Assembly (NCBI GenBank): GCA_900315205.1
Contig: OMYF01000002.1
Coordinates: 1 to 64,000, forward strand
DNA from: an uncultured Acidaminococcus sp.
Lineage (GTDB): Bacteria > Bacillota > Negativicutes > Acidaminococcales > Acidaminococcaceae
Direction: 5' to 3'
Length of the DNA: 64,000 nucleotides
How positions within the stretch are numbered: the first letter of the stretch is position 1; every line of letters starts with the position of its first letter. The notes beneath the pieces were generated by a model that was given only the letters and a program-made list of their open reading frames with translations, was not told where the DNA came from and did not search any database. The position numbers and the translations under genes were made by a program. This document shows positions 16,001 through 24,762 of the stretch, in pieces.

Positions 16001-17973
16001 ATCCGGATGATGTCAGGAAACTGAAGCAGATTTTTGCCGACAAAGATCTGTACATTGCCGTAGGATCCGATGTGGTGGAAAATGCTTCGGCTTACCGTCT
16101 CGATCCGACACCGGATTCCATCCATACGGTGAACCATATCATCTTTGAGCGGGAGACCCGGGAAAGTGCCAACTGGTACACGGATGCGCCCGCCGCCAAA
16201 CTGAAGGAAAAAGAGACGGAAAAGAAGATCCAGGGAGATATCATCCATCTGAGGCTCGATAAATTCTACGAGGATATCAGCTCCACCCGGATCCGTGAAA
16301 ATATCGACCAGAACCGGGATATTTCCGCTCTGATCGATCCGGTAGCCCAGAATTTCATCTATGCCAACAATCTGTATCTGCGCGAGCCGGCCTATAAGCA
16401 TGTGCTGGAAGCCCGGGAAATCGGCATCGGGGAATTCAAGGCCCGGACCTGGGAACATCTGGCCCCGCTGCAGCCGAAGCTCGAGGAGATGGGGGCCAAT
16501 CCGCTGCTGCTGAAGCGCTATCTGGAGTGGCAGGAGAGGGAAGGGATATGCCGGGTCCGTTCCCAGTATGTGGATACGGGGGACAAGGACAAGCGCATCG
16601 TTGCTTTCGGCGCAGTGCACCAGGTCCCCATGCGGGATCTGCTGATGGAATTCCGGGATCCCCGCGTGGCAGAGCATGTCCGCGAGGAAGCTGCCGGGCG
16701 CATTGCTTCGCTGGGGTATTTTTACGTCGACGAGGACAGCCGCATATCCAATCCGGGCGAGATCCTGCTGGCGGAAATGCTGACGGAGCTGATCAACAGG
16801 GACTTTACCTATGTGGTCTACCATCCGGTGGATCCGTCCGGCTACAATGAACGGGCTTTTACGGCACTGACCCGCCAGGGGTTTGTGGATATCGCACCGG
16901 AAGGTTCATCCCATCCGCTCTATGCAGTGCATCTGGAATCGCCGGTAGTGATTTTCCGCGACGTGGAGACCACCATCAAGAATCCCTTCAATAAAAATAT
17001 CCGGGTGCAAAGGGCCCTGGACAAGGCGCACAACAACCTGCTCAGCGTGATGCGGAAAATCTATCCGAGCAAACTGATCCTGTCCTTCAATACCAGTGCC
17101 ATGCACTACCGCATCATCCACAAAGTGGCGCGCATCAACGGCGTGCCGACTCTGGAAGACCCGGAAAAACGCCGCGGCCCGTATATGACCGTGCCCTTCG
17201 GCAAGGCCCTGAGCAGCGTGCTCGTGCCCAATACGGTAACGAAGGCACTGCATATCGAAAAATATTTTAACCGGGCCGTAAAGGGCTTCAGCCTGGCCGA
17301 AGCGCACCATTATGCAAAAGTGGACAACCAGGTGAAGACCATCAAATCTTTCCACCGTCCTGTCATCCTGATCGATGATCTGCTGGAAAAGGGACACCGG
17401 ATGCGGATGCTGACACCGTACCTCAAAAAGAACGATGTGGAAGTCAAGGAAGTGCTTGTCGGCGTCATGACCGGATCGGCCATGGATCTGATGGCCCAGC
17501 AGGGCATGCGGTGCGAGTGTGCCTATTTCCTGCCTTCTCTGGAGATGTGGCTGAACGAGCGGGACTGTTATCCTTTCATCGGCGGGGACAGTATCGACAA
17601 TGCCAACAACTACAGCGGGTACGACCGGAATCCGTCGGTCAACCTGATCCTGCCCTATGTAAAACCCCAGTTCATCCACCACGGCGACACGGACGCAGCA
17701 TACAGCTATTCCCTGACCTGTCTGCAGAATGCCCGGCTGATCATGGAAACACTGCAGGATGAATACCAGGCTCTCTACGAAAAGCGCCTGACCCTGAAGC
17801 GGCTTGGTGAAGTCATCACGGTGCCCCGGATCCCGGACATCGATATCGGTGTACTCTTCGATGCCAATATGGATCCCACAAGATTCATTGAAAATGATAT
17901 CGAACGGCTTGTGCGTCTGCGCTGGGGCGATACGGGCTGGAAGAATTATCTTAAAAACCGGGGCGGCGAATGA
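13036..17973 (+). CDS. giant HD / adenylyltransferase / phosphoribosyltransferase-like fusion
   Basis: A 1645-residue soluble protein with at least three recognisable enzyme units. Residues about 180-300 form an HD hydrolase: H189, the H223-D224 pair (AAVHDIGKYG), H260, H265 and D286 (YADFR). Residues 350-900 look all-helical and HEAT-like. At 916-1090 is a nucleotidyltransferase of the NadD/CoaD superfamily, with FYPGTFDPFSSGH (918-930) and ISSTRIR (1081-1087). A mixed region with GNAT-like character follows, then at about 1340-1600 a phosphoribosyltransferase-like domain with the PRPP loop VILIDDLLEKGHR. NadD is often paired or fused with the HD protein YqeK, so a role in NAD or dinucleotide metabolism is an inference. 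The ATG at 13036 follows a modest GGGAGA. It heads a three-gene unit. Confidence 0.82.
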   Translation: MNAMEQKMTLWEALQGSLGDPAFCKELGLTPEQMLQRVRELRLEEACVLIENAAEPDGRFSAGAVLGILRGFLPSLGDEPQKGWLRDCYDFLLRQIFPETTEPEPPEAAARYGTGRRILLQILRGVYHYEKFHCPFDPRRNFVLMSAREVRQEHYTREYLRLRTLVREMYLYEFMRLGTEVTPFNALGHIGGVTYVATFMARQLHQQGVPVDVALIAGAAAVHDIGKYGCKKGEEKRVPYLHYYYTELFCEREGLPQMGHIAANHSVWDLELENLSVESLLLIYADFRVKSYWNKQHQEIIHFYTLKEAFDIILSKLDDVDSAKRQRYQKVYGKLADFEAYMLELGVTVELPVSFSQAPAAAKVRKPREKMLMEGTEVVQQLKYSAIAHNIQLMSIFRSESDFGNLIESARSEQNWKSLRTYISIFEEYSTYMTEQQKLMTLKFLFELLSHHEEDIRVQAAALMGRIIANFNERYTKELPKGVLLPRKKVTNLTLFRQYTALIIDPGRRYTQQHKTWIGSCLGPFVRSVLATRYERLGTAVANIAEDKHPTAPYLAVLEEYYKTASPLPEQRMILLQALLSLRPEDLTESFCQIVKTYLATALRDSNTIARIAALYCNHHLFRKEEGEQVFIQQLLRVMHLPEGPQQFAEKESSLFLEDLKTGTHWLVKIANIHLMCHALKRQQERGNVMHLGMHLCNLVKVSEYLAVRQAAGEALLDIAGSMTYAQRNEMAVELFNGLEIGDLQIAKYVPEYLGKMILKLLPGELDEFVSTLQEEIDSTNFQLATAAVNTIGVVLENFRQFDSQFPREKEKNEKRQLRLLYAILRAYAHYNKELSRDAFRDLGTYIFHSPVMPEAQKDFLFIHSCKKIWVLLNENTENMLDFYSNAAVLNHLYRYIGRAESSHGSFAFTPEKKVCFYPGTFDPFSSGHKAVAKRIRDMGFVVYLALDEFSWSKHTQPRLMRRKIMNMSVADTENIYPFSENLPVNIANPDDVRKLKQIFADKDLYIAVGSDVVENASAYRLDPTPDSIHTVNHIIFERETRESANWYTDAPAAKLKEKETEKKIQGDIIHLRLDKFYEDISSTRIRENIDQNRDISALIDPVAQNFIYANNLYLREPAYKHVLEAREIGIGEFKARTWEHLAPLQPKLEEMGANPLLLKRYLEWQEREGICRVRSQYVDTGDKDKRIVAFGAVHQVPMRDLLMEFRDPRVAEHVREEAAGRIASLGYFYVDEDSRISNPGEILLAEMLTELINRDFTYVVYHPVDPSGYNERAFTALTRQGFVDIAPEGSSHPLYAVHLESPVVIFRDVETTIKNPFNKNIRVQRALDKAHNNLLSVMRKIYPSKLILSFNTSAMHYRIIHKVARINGVPTLEDPEKRRGPYMTVPFGKALSSVLVPNTVTKALHIEKYFNRAVKGFSLAEAHHYAKVDNQVKTIKSFHRPVILIDDLLEKGHRMRMLTPYLKKNDVEVKEVLVGVMTGSAMDLMAQQGMRCECAYFLPSLEMWLNERDCYPFIGGDSIDNANNYSGYDRNPSVNLILPYVKPQFIHHGDTDAAYSYSLTCLQNARLIMETLQDEYQALYEKRLTLKRLGEVITVPRIPDIDIGVLFDANMDPTRFIENDIERLVRLRWGDTGWKNYLKNRGGE

Positions 17974-18006
17974 CCCGCTCCGGCTTGCGGAAGGAGAGCG
18001 ATTGTT

Positions 18007-18990
18007 TTGACTGACCATTGCTGCCATATCAGTGATCTGCCCGCCGAGGCGGGGGTGCAGCAGCCCCTTTCCCTGAAGGGACGGCCGGCACTGCGGGAAA
18101 AGAACCGTGTCCATATCCTTGCCCTGGGCGATGTGGGCAGGACGATGCTTGTCGGGCTCAGGCTGCTGGGTGCTGACAGGATCGCTTCAATCGGAATCTG
18201 CGATCTGAATGCAAAGAACCTGCAGCGGCTGGAGATTGAAATCAATCAGATCCGTTATCCCTTTGCCTCGGGAGAACGGATACTGCCGCCGGTGGATATC
18301 ATCACGGGAAAAGATTTGTTTACGTGTGATGTATTCATCTTCTGTGCAACCAAAGGCACGCCGCCCATCGGAGCCACAGGCGATATGCGCATGGCCCAGC
18401 TGGCGGCCAACAGCGGGCTGGTGCGGCATTTCGGAGAGCTTGCCAAAGCGGCGGGATTCAAAGGACTGGCCTGCATCGTGTCCGATCCGGTGGATAACCT
18501 GTGCCGCGCCTTCCTGGAAAGCTCGGATCTGAAGCCCTTCCAGGTGCAGGGATACGGTCTTGGCGTGATGAATGCCCGAGCCTGCTACTATGCGGAAAAA
18601 GATCCCCGTCTGACTCATTATCTGACGGAAGGACGGGCCTTCGGGCCTCACGGGCAGGATCTCGTCATTGCGGACAGCCTGATCCATTATAATGATGCCC
18701 TGTCCCGGGAACTGACGCAGAAAGTCGTGAACTGCAACCTGGCTGTGCGTGATCTCGGCTACAAACCGTATATCGCGCCGGCCCTTTCCAGTGCGGCCAT
18801 CTCCATTTTGCTGACCCTGCGGGGCGAATGGCATTACGGTTCCCTGTACCTGGGAGACGGGACCCGCGGTGCCTTTCTGGGCATCAAAAACCGTCTGACC
18901 GCAGGCGGCTTTGAATATGAAGACGCGGCGCTGTGTCCGCAGCTGTATGACCGGATCCGGAATGCCTACATTAATTTGTGCAATGCGTGA
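18007..18990 (+). CDS. lactate/malate dehydrogenase-like protein
   Basis: A 327-residue Rossmann dehydrogenase related to the LDH/MDH family. It has VHILALGDVGRTMLVGLRLLG (NAD loop, with GDVG where GxGxxG is usual), an acidic strand end at ICDLNAKN that would select NAD over NADP, a loop with TGDMRMAQLAANSG corresponding to the substrate arginine loop, SDPVDNLCRAF for the family's N-P-V-D segment, and H215 in FGPHGQDL for the catalytic histidine. The changes from consensus suggest a different hydroxyacid substrate or loss of classical activity. The TTG at 18007 is chosen from GGAAGGAGAG upstream; it begins 33 bases after the giant gene and is surely in the same operon. Confidence 0.8.
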   Translation: MTDHCCHISDLPAEAGVQQPLSLKGRPALREKNRVHILALGDVGRTMLVGLRLLGADRIASIGICDLNAKNLQRLEIEINQIRYPFASGERILPPVDIITGKDLFTCDVFIFCATKGTPPIGATGDMRMAQLAANSGLVRHFGELAKAAGFKGLACIVSDPVDNLCRAFLESSDLKPFQVQGYGLGVMNARACYYAEKDPRLTHYLTEGRAFGPHGQDLVIADSLIHYNDALSRELTQKVVNCNLAVRDLGYKPYIAPALSSAAISILLTLRGEWHYGSLYLGDGTRGAFLGIKNRLTAGGFEYEDAALCPQLYDRIRNAYINLCNA

Positions 18991-19004
18991 AAGAAGGCTT
19001 TACG

Positions 19005-20102
19005 ATGCTCTATGTCATTCAGATGGGCTGGGATGAAGGCGGAAATACCCGGCGCCTGGACGGTGTCCTTATGAAAGCGCTTCGGGACGTGGACCATCTG
19101 GCAGTGCGGAGTGCAGAAGCTTTTGCCGGGCTTTTCCCGGATGTGCTGCCGGGGAAAGAGACACCGCGCCGACAGGTCCTGTTCGCCGTGAACCTGGCGC
19201 GCGGCGGGATCAGTGTGGGGTTTGCCCACATCATCGCTTACATTTCCCAGCATCACCACTGTCTGGAAAACTGTGTAGGAAGCGTGATCGTGGATGGAGC
19301 GGAGGAACTCTTTACCAAAAAAGCCGGCCGGGAGATGATCTTCATCGCCAACCGGTCCGGCTGCGGTTTTCCCGGCGCCCCTCTGGTGGAGGCGACGGGT
19401 TCCCTGTACAATTTCAACATCCGGGCCAAAGTGCAGGGAATTGCCAATCAGGAAGCCTATGAAAATGCCGTGAAAAAGCTGATCGGCAATTTGCTGGCTT
19501 TTCAGGGTGCACCGGAACCGGCAGGCGGGCGGCACCGGATTGCCCTGTTCCACGCCAGCAGCCGCAGGACTTCCAATACACTCCTTCTGTGGAGCATGAT
19601 CCGCCAGTCCATCGGTGATGCAGCGTCCATCCGCGAAGTGAGCCTGCGCAACGGCACTGTCGTGGACTGCCGGGGCTGCAGCTATGAAGCCTGTCTGCAC
19701 TTTGGAGAAAAAGGCGACTGCTTTTACGGCGGCATCATGGTGGAAGAAGGGTATCCGGCCATCACCGAAAGCGATACCCTGGTTTTTGCCTGTCCCAACT
19801 ACAATGATGCCGTGAGTGCAAACATCATGGCTTTCTTTAACCGCATGACCGCTCTCTTTCGTTCGGACTTCAAGGAATTTGCCAAAAAACGCGTCTTTGC
19901 TCTCGTCGTGTCCGGCTACAGCGGCGGCGATATCGTGGCTGAACAGATCATCGATGCCCTGAACTGCAACAAGCATTTTATCCTGCCGCCCCATTTTGCT
20001 CTGATGGAAACGGCCAATGCCCCCGGCAGCATCCTTGCCTGTAAAGGCATCGCACAGCGGGCTGCGGAGATGGCGGAAAGGATCGTGGGAAAAATCAGGT
20101 AA
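19005..20102 (+). CDS. two-part flavodoxin-family protein
   Basis: A 365-residue protein. The second half (about 175-365) is a flavodoxin-like FMN reductase: IALFHASSRRTSNTLLLW as phosphate loop, then CRGCSYEACLHFGEKGDC with four cysteines, and FACPNYNDAVSANIMAFFNR as flavin-binding segment. The first 170 residues (starting LYVIQMGWDEGGNTRRLDG and containing FAVNLARGGISVGF and VGSVIVDGAEELFTKKAG) do not match a domain I know, though spacing suggests a second alpha/beta unit. AAGAAGG precedes the ATG at 19005, which lies 14 bases after the dehydrogenase stop. With its neighbours it forms a nucleotide-plus-redox operon of unknown purpose. Confidence 0.8.
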   Translation: MLYVIQMGWDEGGNTRRLDGVLMKALRDVDHLAVRSAEAFAGLFPDVLPGKETPRRQVLFAVNLARGGISVGFAHIIAYISQHHHCLENCVGSVIVDGAEELFTKKAGREMIFIANRSGCGFPGAPLVEATGSLYNFNIRAKVQGIANQEAYENAVKKLIGNLLAFQGAPEPAGGRHRIALFHASSRRTSNTLLLWSMIRQSIGDAASIREVSLRNGTVVDCRGCSYEACLHFGEKGDCFYGGIMVEEGYPAITESDTLVFACPNYNDAVSANIMAFFNRMTALFRSDFKEFAKKRVFALVVSGYSGGDIVAEQIIDALNCNKHFILPPHFALMETANAPGSILACKGIAQRAAEMAERIVGKIR

Positions 20103-20366
20103 AGCGAAGAACCGGAAAGCGTCCTGCCGTTTTATGAGGCCCTGCAGACAATCTGTCCGCGGGACCTTTTCTGTAAAGGATGAGCAGGAGGAAGCCCCTG
20201 ATGCGGCATCCCGTCCGGACTCCGTAATTTTGAAGATTTCGGGAACTGTAACCGTTTCATAAGGAAAAATGCCGGTTTTCTGATAGAATAAAGAAATATA
20301 CTCTTGCGCTCTTTCGCAGGCGCATGCAGAGATTCTCTGTAATAACCAGAAATCGAGGAACCAGAT

Positions 20367-21980
20367 ATGGAACATTTTATCATGCTCATCGGAATCGTGC
20401 TGATTTCCTGCGCTTTGTTTGACAAGGTCTTTGGAAGGACCGGTGTGCCGGGACTGTTTATGTTCATCCTCCTGGGCATGCTGTTCGGATCCGACGGAAT
20501 CTTCAAGATTCCTTTTGACAATTATGCATATGCCGGCAGGGTCTGCAGTGCGGCCCTTGTGCTCATCATGTACTATGGCGGCGTGGGGACGAATTTCAGG
20601 GCAGCCAGGCCGGTGCTGAAGGAGTCGGTCCTCCTGTCCTGTGCAGGAACGCTGATAACGGCCGCACTGGTCGGACTGTTTGCCGTGTATGTCCTGAAGC
20701 TTCCCGTGCTGGAAGGCATGCTGCTGGGCAGCGTCATCTGCTCGACGGATGCGGCTTCCGTTTTCTCCATCCTCCGCTCACGCAAAATGAACCTCCGGTA
20801 CGGCACTGCATCGATCCTGGAACTGGAGAGCGGATCCAACGATCCTTTTTCCTACATGGCCACGGCCGTGGTGCTTGCGTTGATGAACGGAGCGGACATG
20901 GGGCCCGCCGCCATTTTACGGATGATCCTGCTGCAGGTGGCGGTGGGCCTTGGCATGGGCTTTTTCTCTGCTTTTCTGATCAAAAAACTTCTGAGCATAC
21001 TGCATATTGAAGAAGAGACGCTGCTGAATGCGCTCCTTCTCGGCGGCGGGCTCCTGACGTACGCTGTTACAGCGGCTCTTGCCGGAAACGGCTATCTGTC
21101 CGTCTACATCTCCGGGATCCTGATCGGCAACAGCCATTTCCCCGGGAAATGGGCGAGCATCCGTTTCTTCGACAGCCTGACGGGACTCATGCAGATGCTC
21201 CTGTTCTTCATGCTGGGGCTTTTGTCCTATCCTTCCCGTATTCCCCATGTTGCCCTGCCATCCCTGCTGGCGGCGCTCTTCCTGACTTTTGCAGCAAGAC
21301 CTGCCGCGACAGCACTGGTGCTGGCACCGCTCCGCCGTCCTCTGAACCAGATCGCTTTCATTTCTTTTGCCGGCATGCGCGGAGCCGCATCCATTGCGTT
21401 TGCCATCCTTGCCATCAGCGGAGGTGCTCAGCTGTCTTATGATTTGTATCATATGGTCTTCTGCATCGTCCTCTTTTCGATCCTTGTGCAGGGAACGCTG
21501 ATTCCCTCTGCCGCCAGGCGTCTGGATATGATCGATGATACGGAAGATGTCATGGCCACATTCAACGATTACACCCGGGAAATGCCCGTGCAGTTTGTGC
21601 GGTGCATCCTCGGGAAAGGCCATCCCTGGGAAGGACGGACTCTTTCGGAAATCACCATGCCGCCCGGCTCCCTTGCCGCAGCTGTCATCCGCCGCGGCCG
21701 CGAGATCATCCCCAAGGGCGATACGGTGCTGGAGCGGGGGGATGAAATCATCCTGTGCGGCCCTGAAGGCGGCAGCACGGACAGCGGCGGCCTCCATAAA
21801 GTGCGGCTGTCCCACAGCGATGAGTGGACGGATAGAAAGCTGTCGGAACTCTCTCTTCATCATGAGCTCATCGTCCTCATCCAGCGCGGCGGGAAAACTC
21901 TCATCCCGTCCGGTGATACGCTGCTGCAGGCCGGCGATGAACTCTATGTGACCAGCCGGAAGGACACCCGGGAAGCATGA
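20367..21980 (+). CDS. potassium/proton antiporter, CPA1 family
   Basis: A 537-residue membrane exchanger with about twelve helices followed by cytoplasmic regulatory domain(s). Helix text includes GVPGLFMFILLGMLFGSDG, the STDAASVFSILRSR segment and LELESGSNDPFSYMATAVVL with the ion-binding N-D pair, all typical of the NhaP2/CvrA-type K+/H+ antiporters. After about residue 395 comes a soluble part with two TrkA-C-like stretches (LSEITMPPGSLAAAVIRRGREIIPKGDTVLERGDEIILCG and the similar LSELSLHHELIVLIQRGGKTLIPSGDTLLQAGDELYV). The role is cation and pH balance at the inner membrane. A TAGAAT at about 20284 may be its -10 box. Confidence 0.92.
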   Translation: MEHFIMLIGIVLISCALFDKVFGRTGVPGLFMFILLGMLFGSDGIFKIPFDNYAYAGRVCSAALVLIMYYGGVGTNFRAARPVLKESVLLSCAGTLITAALVGLFAVYVLKLPVLEGMLLGSVICSTDAASVFSILRSRKMNLRYGTASILELESGSNDPFSYMATAVVLALMNGADMGPAAILRMILLQVAVGLGMGFFSAFLIKKLLSILHIEEETLLNALLLGGGLLTYAVTAALAGNGYLSVYISGILIGNSHFPGKWASIRFFDSLTGLMQMLLFFMLGLLSYPSRIPHVALPSLLAALFLTFAARPAATALVLAPLRRPLNQIAFISFAGMRGAASIAFAILAISGGAQLSYDLYHMVFCIVLFSILVQGTLIPSAARRLDMIDDTEDVMATFNDYTREMPVQFVRCILGKGHPWEGRTLSEITMPPGSLAAAVIRRGREIIPKGDTVLERGDEIILCGPEGGSTDSGGLHKVRLSHSDEWTDRKLSELSLHHELIVLIQRGGKTLIPSGDTLLQAGDELYVTSRKDTREA

Positions 21981-22206
21981 ATCTGACGATCCGTCCCTGA
22001 GCGGGCAGCGGCGGGGCCGCACATGCTGTTAGCGTACGGCTGTGCCGGGAAATCATGTTTTGACATCAAATTTTTACAATGGTGTCCTATTATGGAAAAT
22101 AGCGAATCGAGGCGGAGTTTTTTAACGAAATCTGCAGCCCTGTCTGGAAACAGACTGTGCTGATGCAGGCAGGGAAATATGGGTCAGAAATGACTGAGGA
22201 GATACT

Positions 22207-23478
22207 ATGACAACAATCCAGGCTTTGGGCGGCAGCGGAGAAAACGGGCGGAACTGTTATGCCGTGAGCGATGATACGGGATGTTTCCTCTTTGACTGCG
22301 GCGTAAAACGGGAAGTGTACGGAGACCGCGTTGGAGACTATCCGCTTTTGACAAGAGAGCTGGTGCAGTCCCTTGAGGCCGTGTTCCTGTCCCATGTGCA
22401 TGAAGACCACTGTGCCGCGCTGCCGCTGCTTGCCCGTTACGGCTACAGGGGACCGGTCTGTGCTTCGGAAGAATCCATCGAGTCCGTATACAGTTATATC
22501 CATAAATGGATGCGCTTTGTCCGGAACAGGGGAGGCCGGTTGCCTTATGACGAGGCGGATGTGCGTGCCCTTTCCTTTGTGCCGCTGTGGCCGGGGTGGA
22601 ACACACTGCCTGCAGGGAAGGGAAAAACCGCCAGGACTGTCTGCTGCGGACGCACCGGACACATGCTGGGAAGTCTGTGGTTTGCTCTTACTCTGGACGG
22701 GCACCGCTTCTTTTACAGCGGTGATATTGTAAGCCACCCGCTCCTGCTGAAACAAGACAGGCCGGAACCGGCCGATACGGTCATCCTGGACTGCGGTTAC
22801 GCCGGCAGCACCATGCGCCAGGAAGAACAGACGGGACGGCTGCTGGAAGAAATCCGCAGCACTCTCAGCGCTGGCGGCAAAGTGCTCCTGCCGCTGCCTC
22901 CCAAAGGGCGCGGTGCCGATTTACTGGTGCTTGTGGCACGCACTTTTCCACAGGTCCCCATTTATGCCGATACGGAATTCCGGGAGTACGTCAGCTTTTT
23001 GCTGGAACGGAAGGACTGGCTGCAGGACGGGGTCTCCCTGCCCGCAGCGGAGAATGTGCACTATGTCCAAAACGATGGGGAGCGCCATGCCGTCTGCGGA
23101 CAAAAGGGTCCGGCTCTCATCCTTTCGCAGGACGGCATGCTGGCAGCGCCGCAGGGGCTTGTCTATTACAATGCTCTGAAAGGGGATGCCCGCAGCAAGG
23201 TCATTGTGACCGGCCATACCGGAAAGGGCACGGAAGGCAGTCTGCTGTGGGATGATGCATACTGCCGTGAGAATGGCATCCGGATCCGGCGCTGCCGCAT
23301 CATCTATAAGGTGCATTTCGATGCCGGCGACCTGCTGGACGGCATCCGGATCCTCCGGCCTCGCCGGGTTGTGCTCTTCCACGCACCCCGTGCCGACTGC
23401 ACTGCTGTCCTGGAGCGGCTTTCAGGTCTTGGCATCGATGCCCGCTGCCTTTCACCCGGAGAAATATGGAATTTTTGA
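22207..23478 (+). CDS. MBL-fold / beta-CASP nuclease-like protein
   Basis: A 423-residue metallo-beta-lactamase-fold protein of the RNase J/YSH1 (COG1236) type. The metal motif HVHEDH spans residues 63-68; further metal ligands are expected at GRTGHMLGS and at FYSGDI. A beta-CASP-type insert follows (GKVLLPLPPKGRGADLLVLV), and a late VTGHTGKGTEGSLL plus RIIYKVHFDAGDLL supply the histidine of the CASP C motif. Members are RNA or DNA nucleases or RNA-processing exonucleases. It is shorter than RNase J (about 550) and lacks its C-terminal domain. CTGAGGAGATACT precedes the ATG. It stands alone. Confidence 0.85.
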   Translation: MTTIQALGGSGENGRNCYAVSDDTGCFLFDCGVKREVYGDRVGDYPLLTRELVQSLEAVFLSHVHEDHCAALPLLARYGYRGPVCASEESIESVYSYIHKWMRFVRNRGGRLPYDEADVRALSFVPLWPGWNTLPAGKGKTARTVCCGRTGHMLGSLWFALTLDGHRFFYSGDIVSHPLLLKQDRPEPADTVILDCGYAGSTMRQEEQTGRLLEEIRSTLSAGGKVLLPLPPKGRGADLLVLVARTFPQVPIYADTEFREYVSFLLERKDWLQDGVSLPAAENVHYVQNDGERHAVCGQKGPALILSQDGMLAAPQGLVYYNALKGDARSKVIVTGHTGKGTEGSLLWDDAYCRENGIRIRRCRIIYKVHFDAGDLLDGIRILRPRRVVLFHAPRADCTAVLERLSGLGIDARCLSPGEIWNF

Positions 23479-23501
23479 TACGGATACTCTTCAGCGTTTG
23501 G

Positions 23502-23549
23502 TCCGCTGCTGGCAAACGGCATTGCCGTTTTGCCTGCAGCGGATTTTTA
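23502..23549 (+). terminator. terminator after the beta-CASP gene
   Basis: TCCGCTGC followed by GGCAAACGGC pairs with GCCGTTTTGCC followed by GCAGCGGA, then ATTTTTAT. The two-part stem spans 23502-23543. The rest of 23479-23781 holds only leader sequence of the ABC operon. Confidence 0.8.
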
Positions 23550-23781
23550 TATTTCGAAGGGAAGACCGATTCTCCCGGAGCGAGTGCAGACGGGCTGAGC
23601 TGTCAGAGCTGTTAGGTACGGTTTTTTGTGCCTCCGCTGCCGAATGAAGTGTTCGGATCCAGGAAGATCCGGCAGGAAGCCGGTACCGGGCCGGTTCTTC
23701 CTGACATAAATTTTACATGGCTTTACCTGGAATTTACAGGCATCGGATATACTGGAAAACAGCTGTGGAAAGGAGTTATTT

Positions 23782-24762
23782 ATGGATATCCATATGCAGC
23801 ATGTCTGCAAAACTTATTCCGATGCGTTCCAGATCAGAGATCTGGATCTTCACGTCGGCGACGGGCAGTTCACGACGCTCCTCGGCCCTTCCGGATGCGG
23901 CAAGACGACGATTTTACGGATGATCGCCGGATTGGAAACACCCGATTCCGGAGAAATCTATTTTGCTGACCGGTGCGTATTTTCTAGCCTGAAGCACATC
24001 AATGTCCCGCCGGAAAAGCGGAACCTGGGATTCGTTTTCCAGGATTTTGCGCTGTGGCCCCATCTGACGGTATACGAAAATGTGGCTTTCCCGTTGCGGG
24101 CCAGGAACGATTCGGAAAATCTGGATGCCCGGGTGCGGGATGCCCTGGAAACGGTCCATCTGACGGGGTATGAGGACCGTTATCCCGGTGAACTATCCGG
24201 CGGCCAGCAGCAGCGCGTGGCACTGGCCCGGGCCATTGTCGGCAGACCGGACTGCATTTTGTTCGATGAACCTCTTTCTGCACTCGATGCAATCCTGCGC
24301 GAAAGCATGCGTCATGAGATGAAACGGATCACGAAGGCCCTGGAGATTTCCGCTGTCTTTGTCACGCATGACCAGCTGGAAGCGATGAGCATGAGCGATA
24401 TGATCGTCCTCCTCCAGAAAGGAAAGGTGGAACAGCAGGCGGCGCCTGAAGAAATTTACCAGCATCCCCGGACAAGGTTTGCTGCCCGCTTCATAGGGAA
24501 ATCAAACTGGATCGATGACGATTCCATGATACGGCCGGAAAAACTGTCTCTGGATCCTTTTCCGGGTTCCCGGAAATTTTCCGTGACCGTGGTCTCCGTG
24601 CAGTATCTTGGCAGTGCGTACGAAATGGTGCTCGACTATGAAGGCCGGCAGTGGGAAATGACGAGCCCCGTCAGGCACGGACCGGATGAAATCTTCCCCG
24701 TGTATGCGGATCCTGATGCTATTTTGCATTTCGACCAGGTAAAAAGGAGTGGAAAACTGTGA
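23782..24762 (+). CDS. ABC importer ATP-binding protein, ferric/phosphonate type
   Basis: A 326-residue ATPase of the FbpC/PotA class. Walker A is LGPSGCGKTTILRM (about residues 34-47), the Q-loop lies in FVFQDFALWPHL, the signature is LSGGQQQRVALARA, Walker B CILFDEPLSALD and the switch histidine is in VFVTHDQLEAM. A TOBE-type domain of about 80 residues forms the C-terminus (FSVTVVSVQYLGSAYEM). It energises import at the inner membrane together with the next two genes. The stop overlaps the GTG start of the binding protein by four bases (GTGA), showing translational coupling. Confidence 0.93.
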   Translation: MDIHMQHVCKTYSDAFQIRDLDLHVGDGQFTTLLGPSGCGKTTILRMIAGLETPDSGEIYFADRCVFSSLKHINVPPEKRNLGFVFQDFALWPHLTVYENVAFPLRARNDSENLDARVRDALETVHLTGYEDRYPGELSGGQQQRVALARAIVGRPDCILFDEPLSALDAILRESMRHEMKRITKALEISAVFVTHDQLEAMSMSDMIVLLQKGKVEQQAAPEEIYQHPRTRFAARFIGKSNWIDDDSMIRPEKLSLDPFPGSRKFSVTVVSVQYLGSAYEMVLDYEGRQWEMTSPVRHGPDEIFPVYADPDAILHFDQVKRSGKL

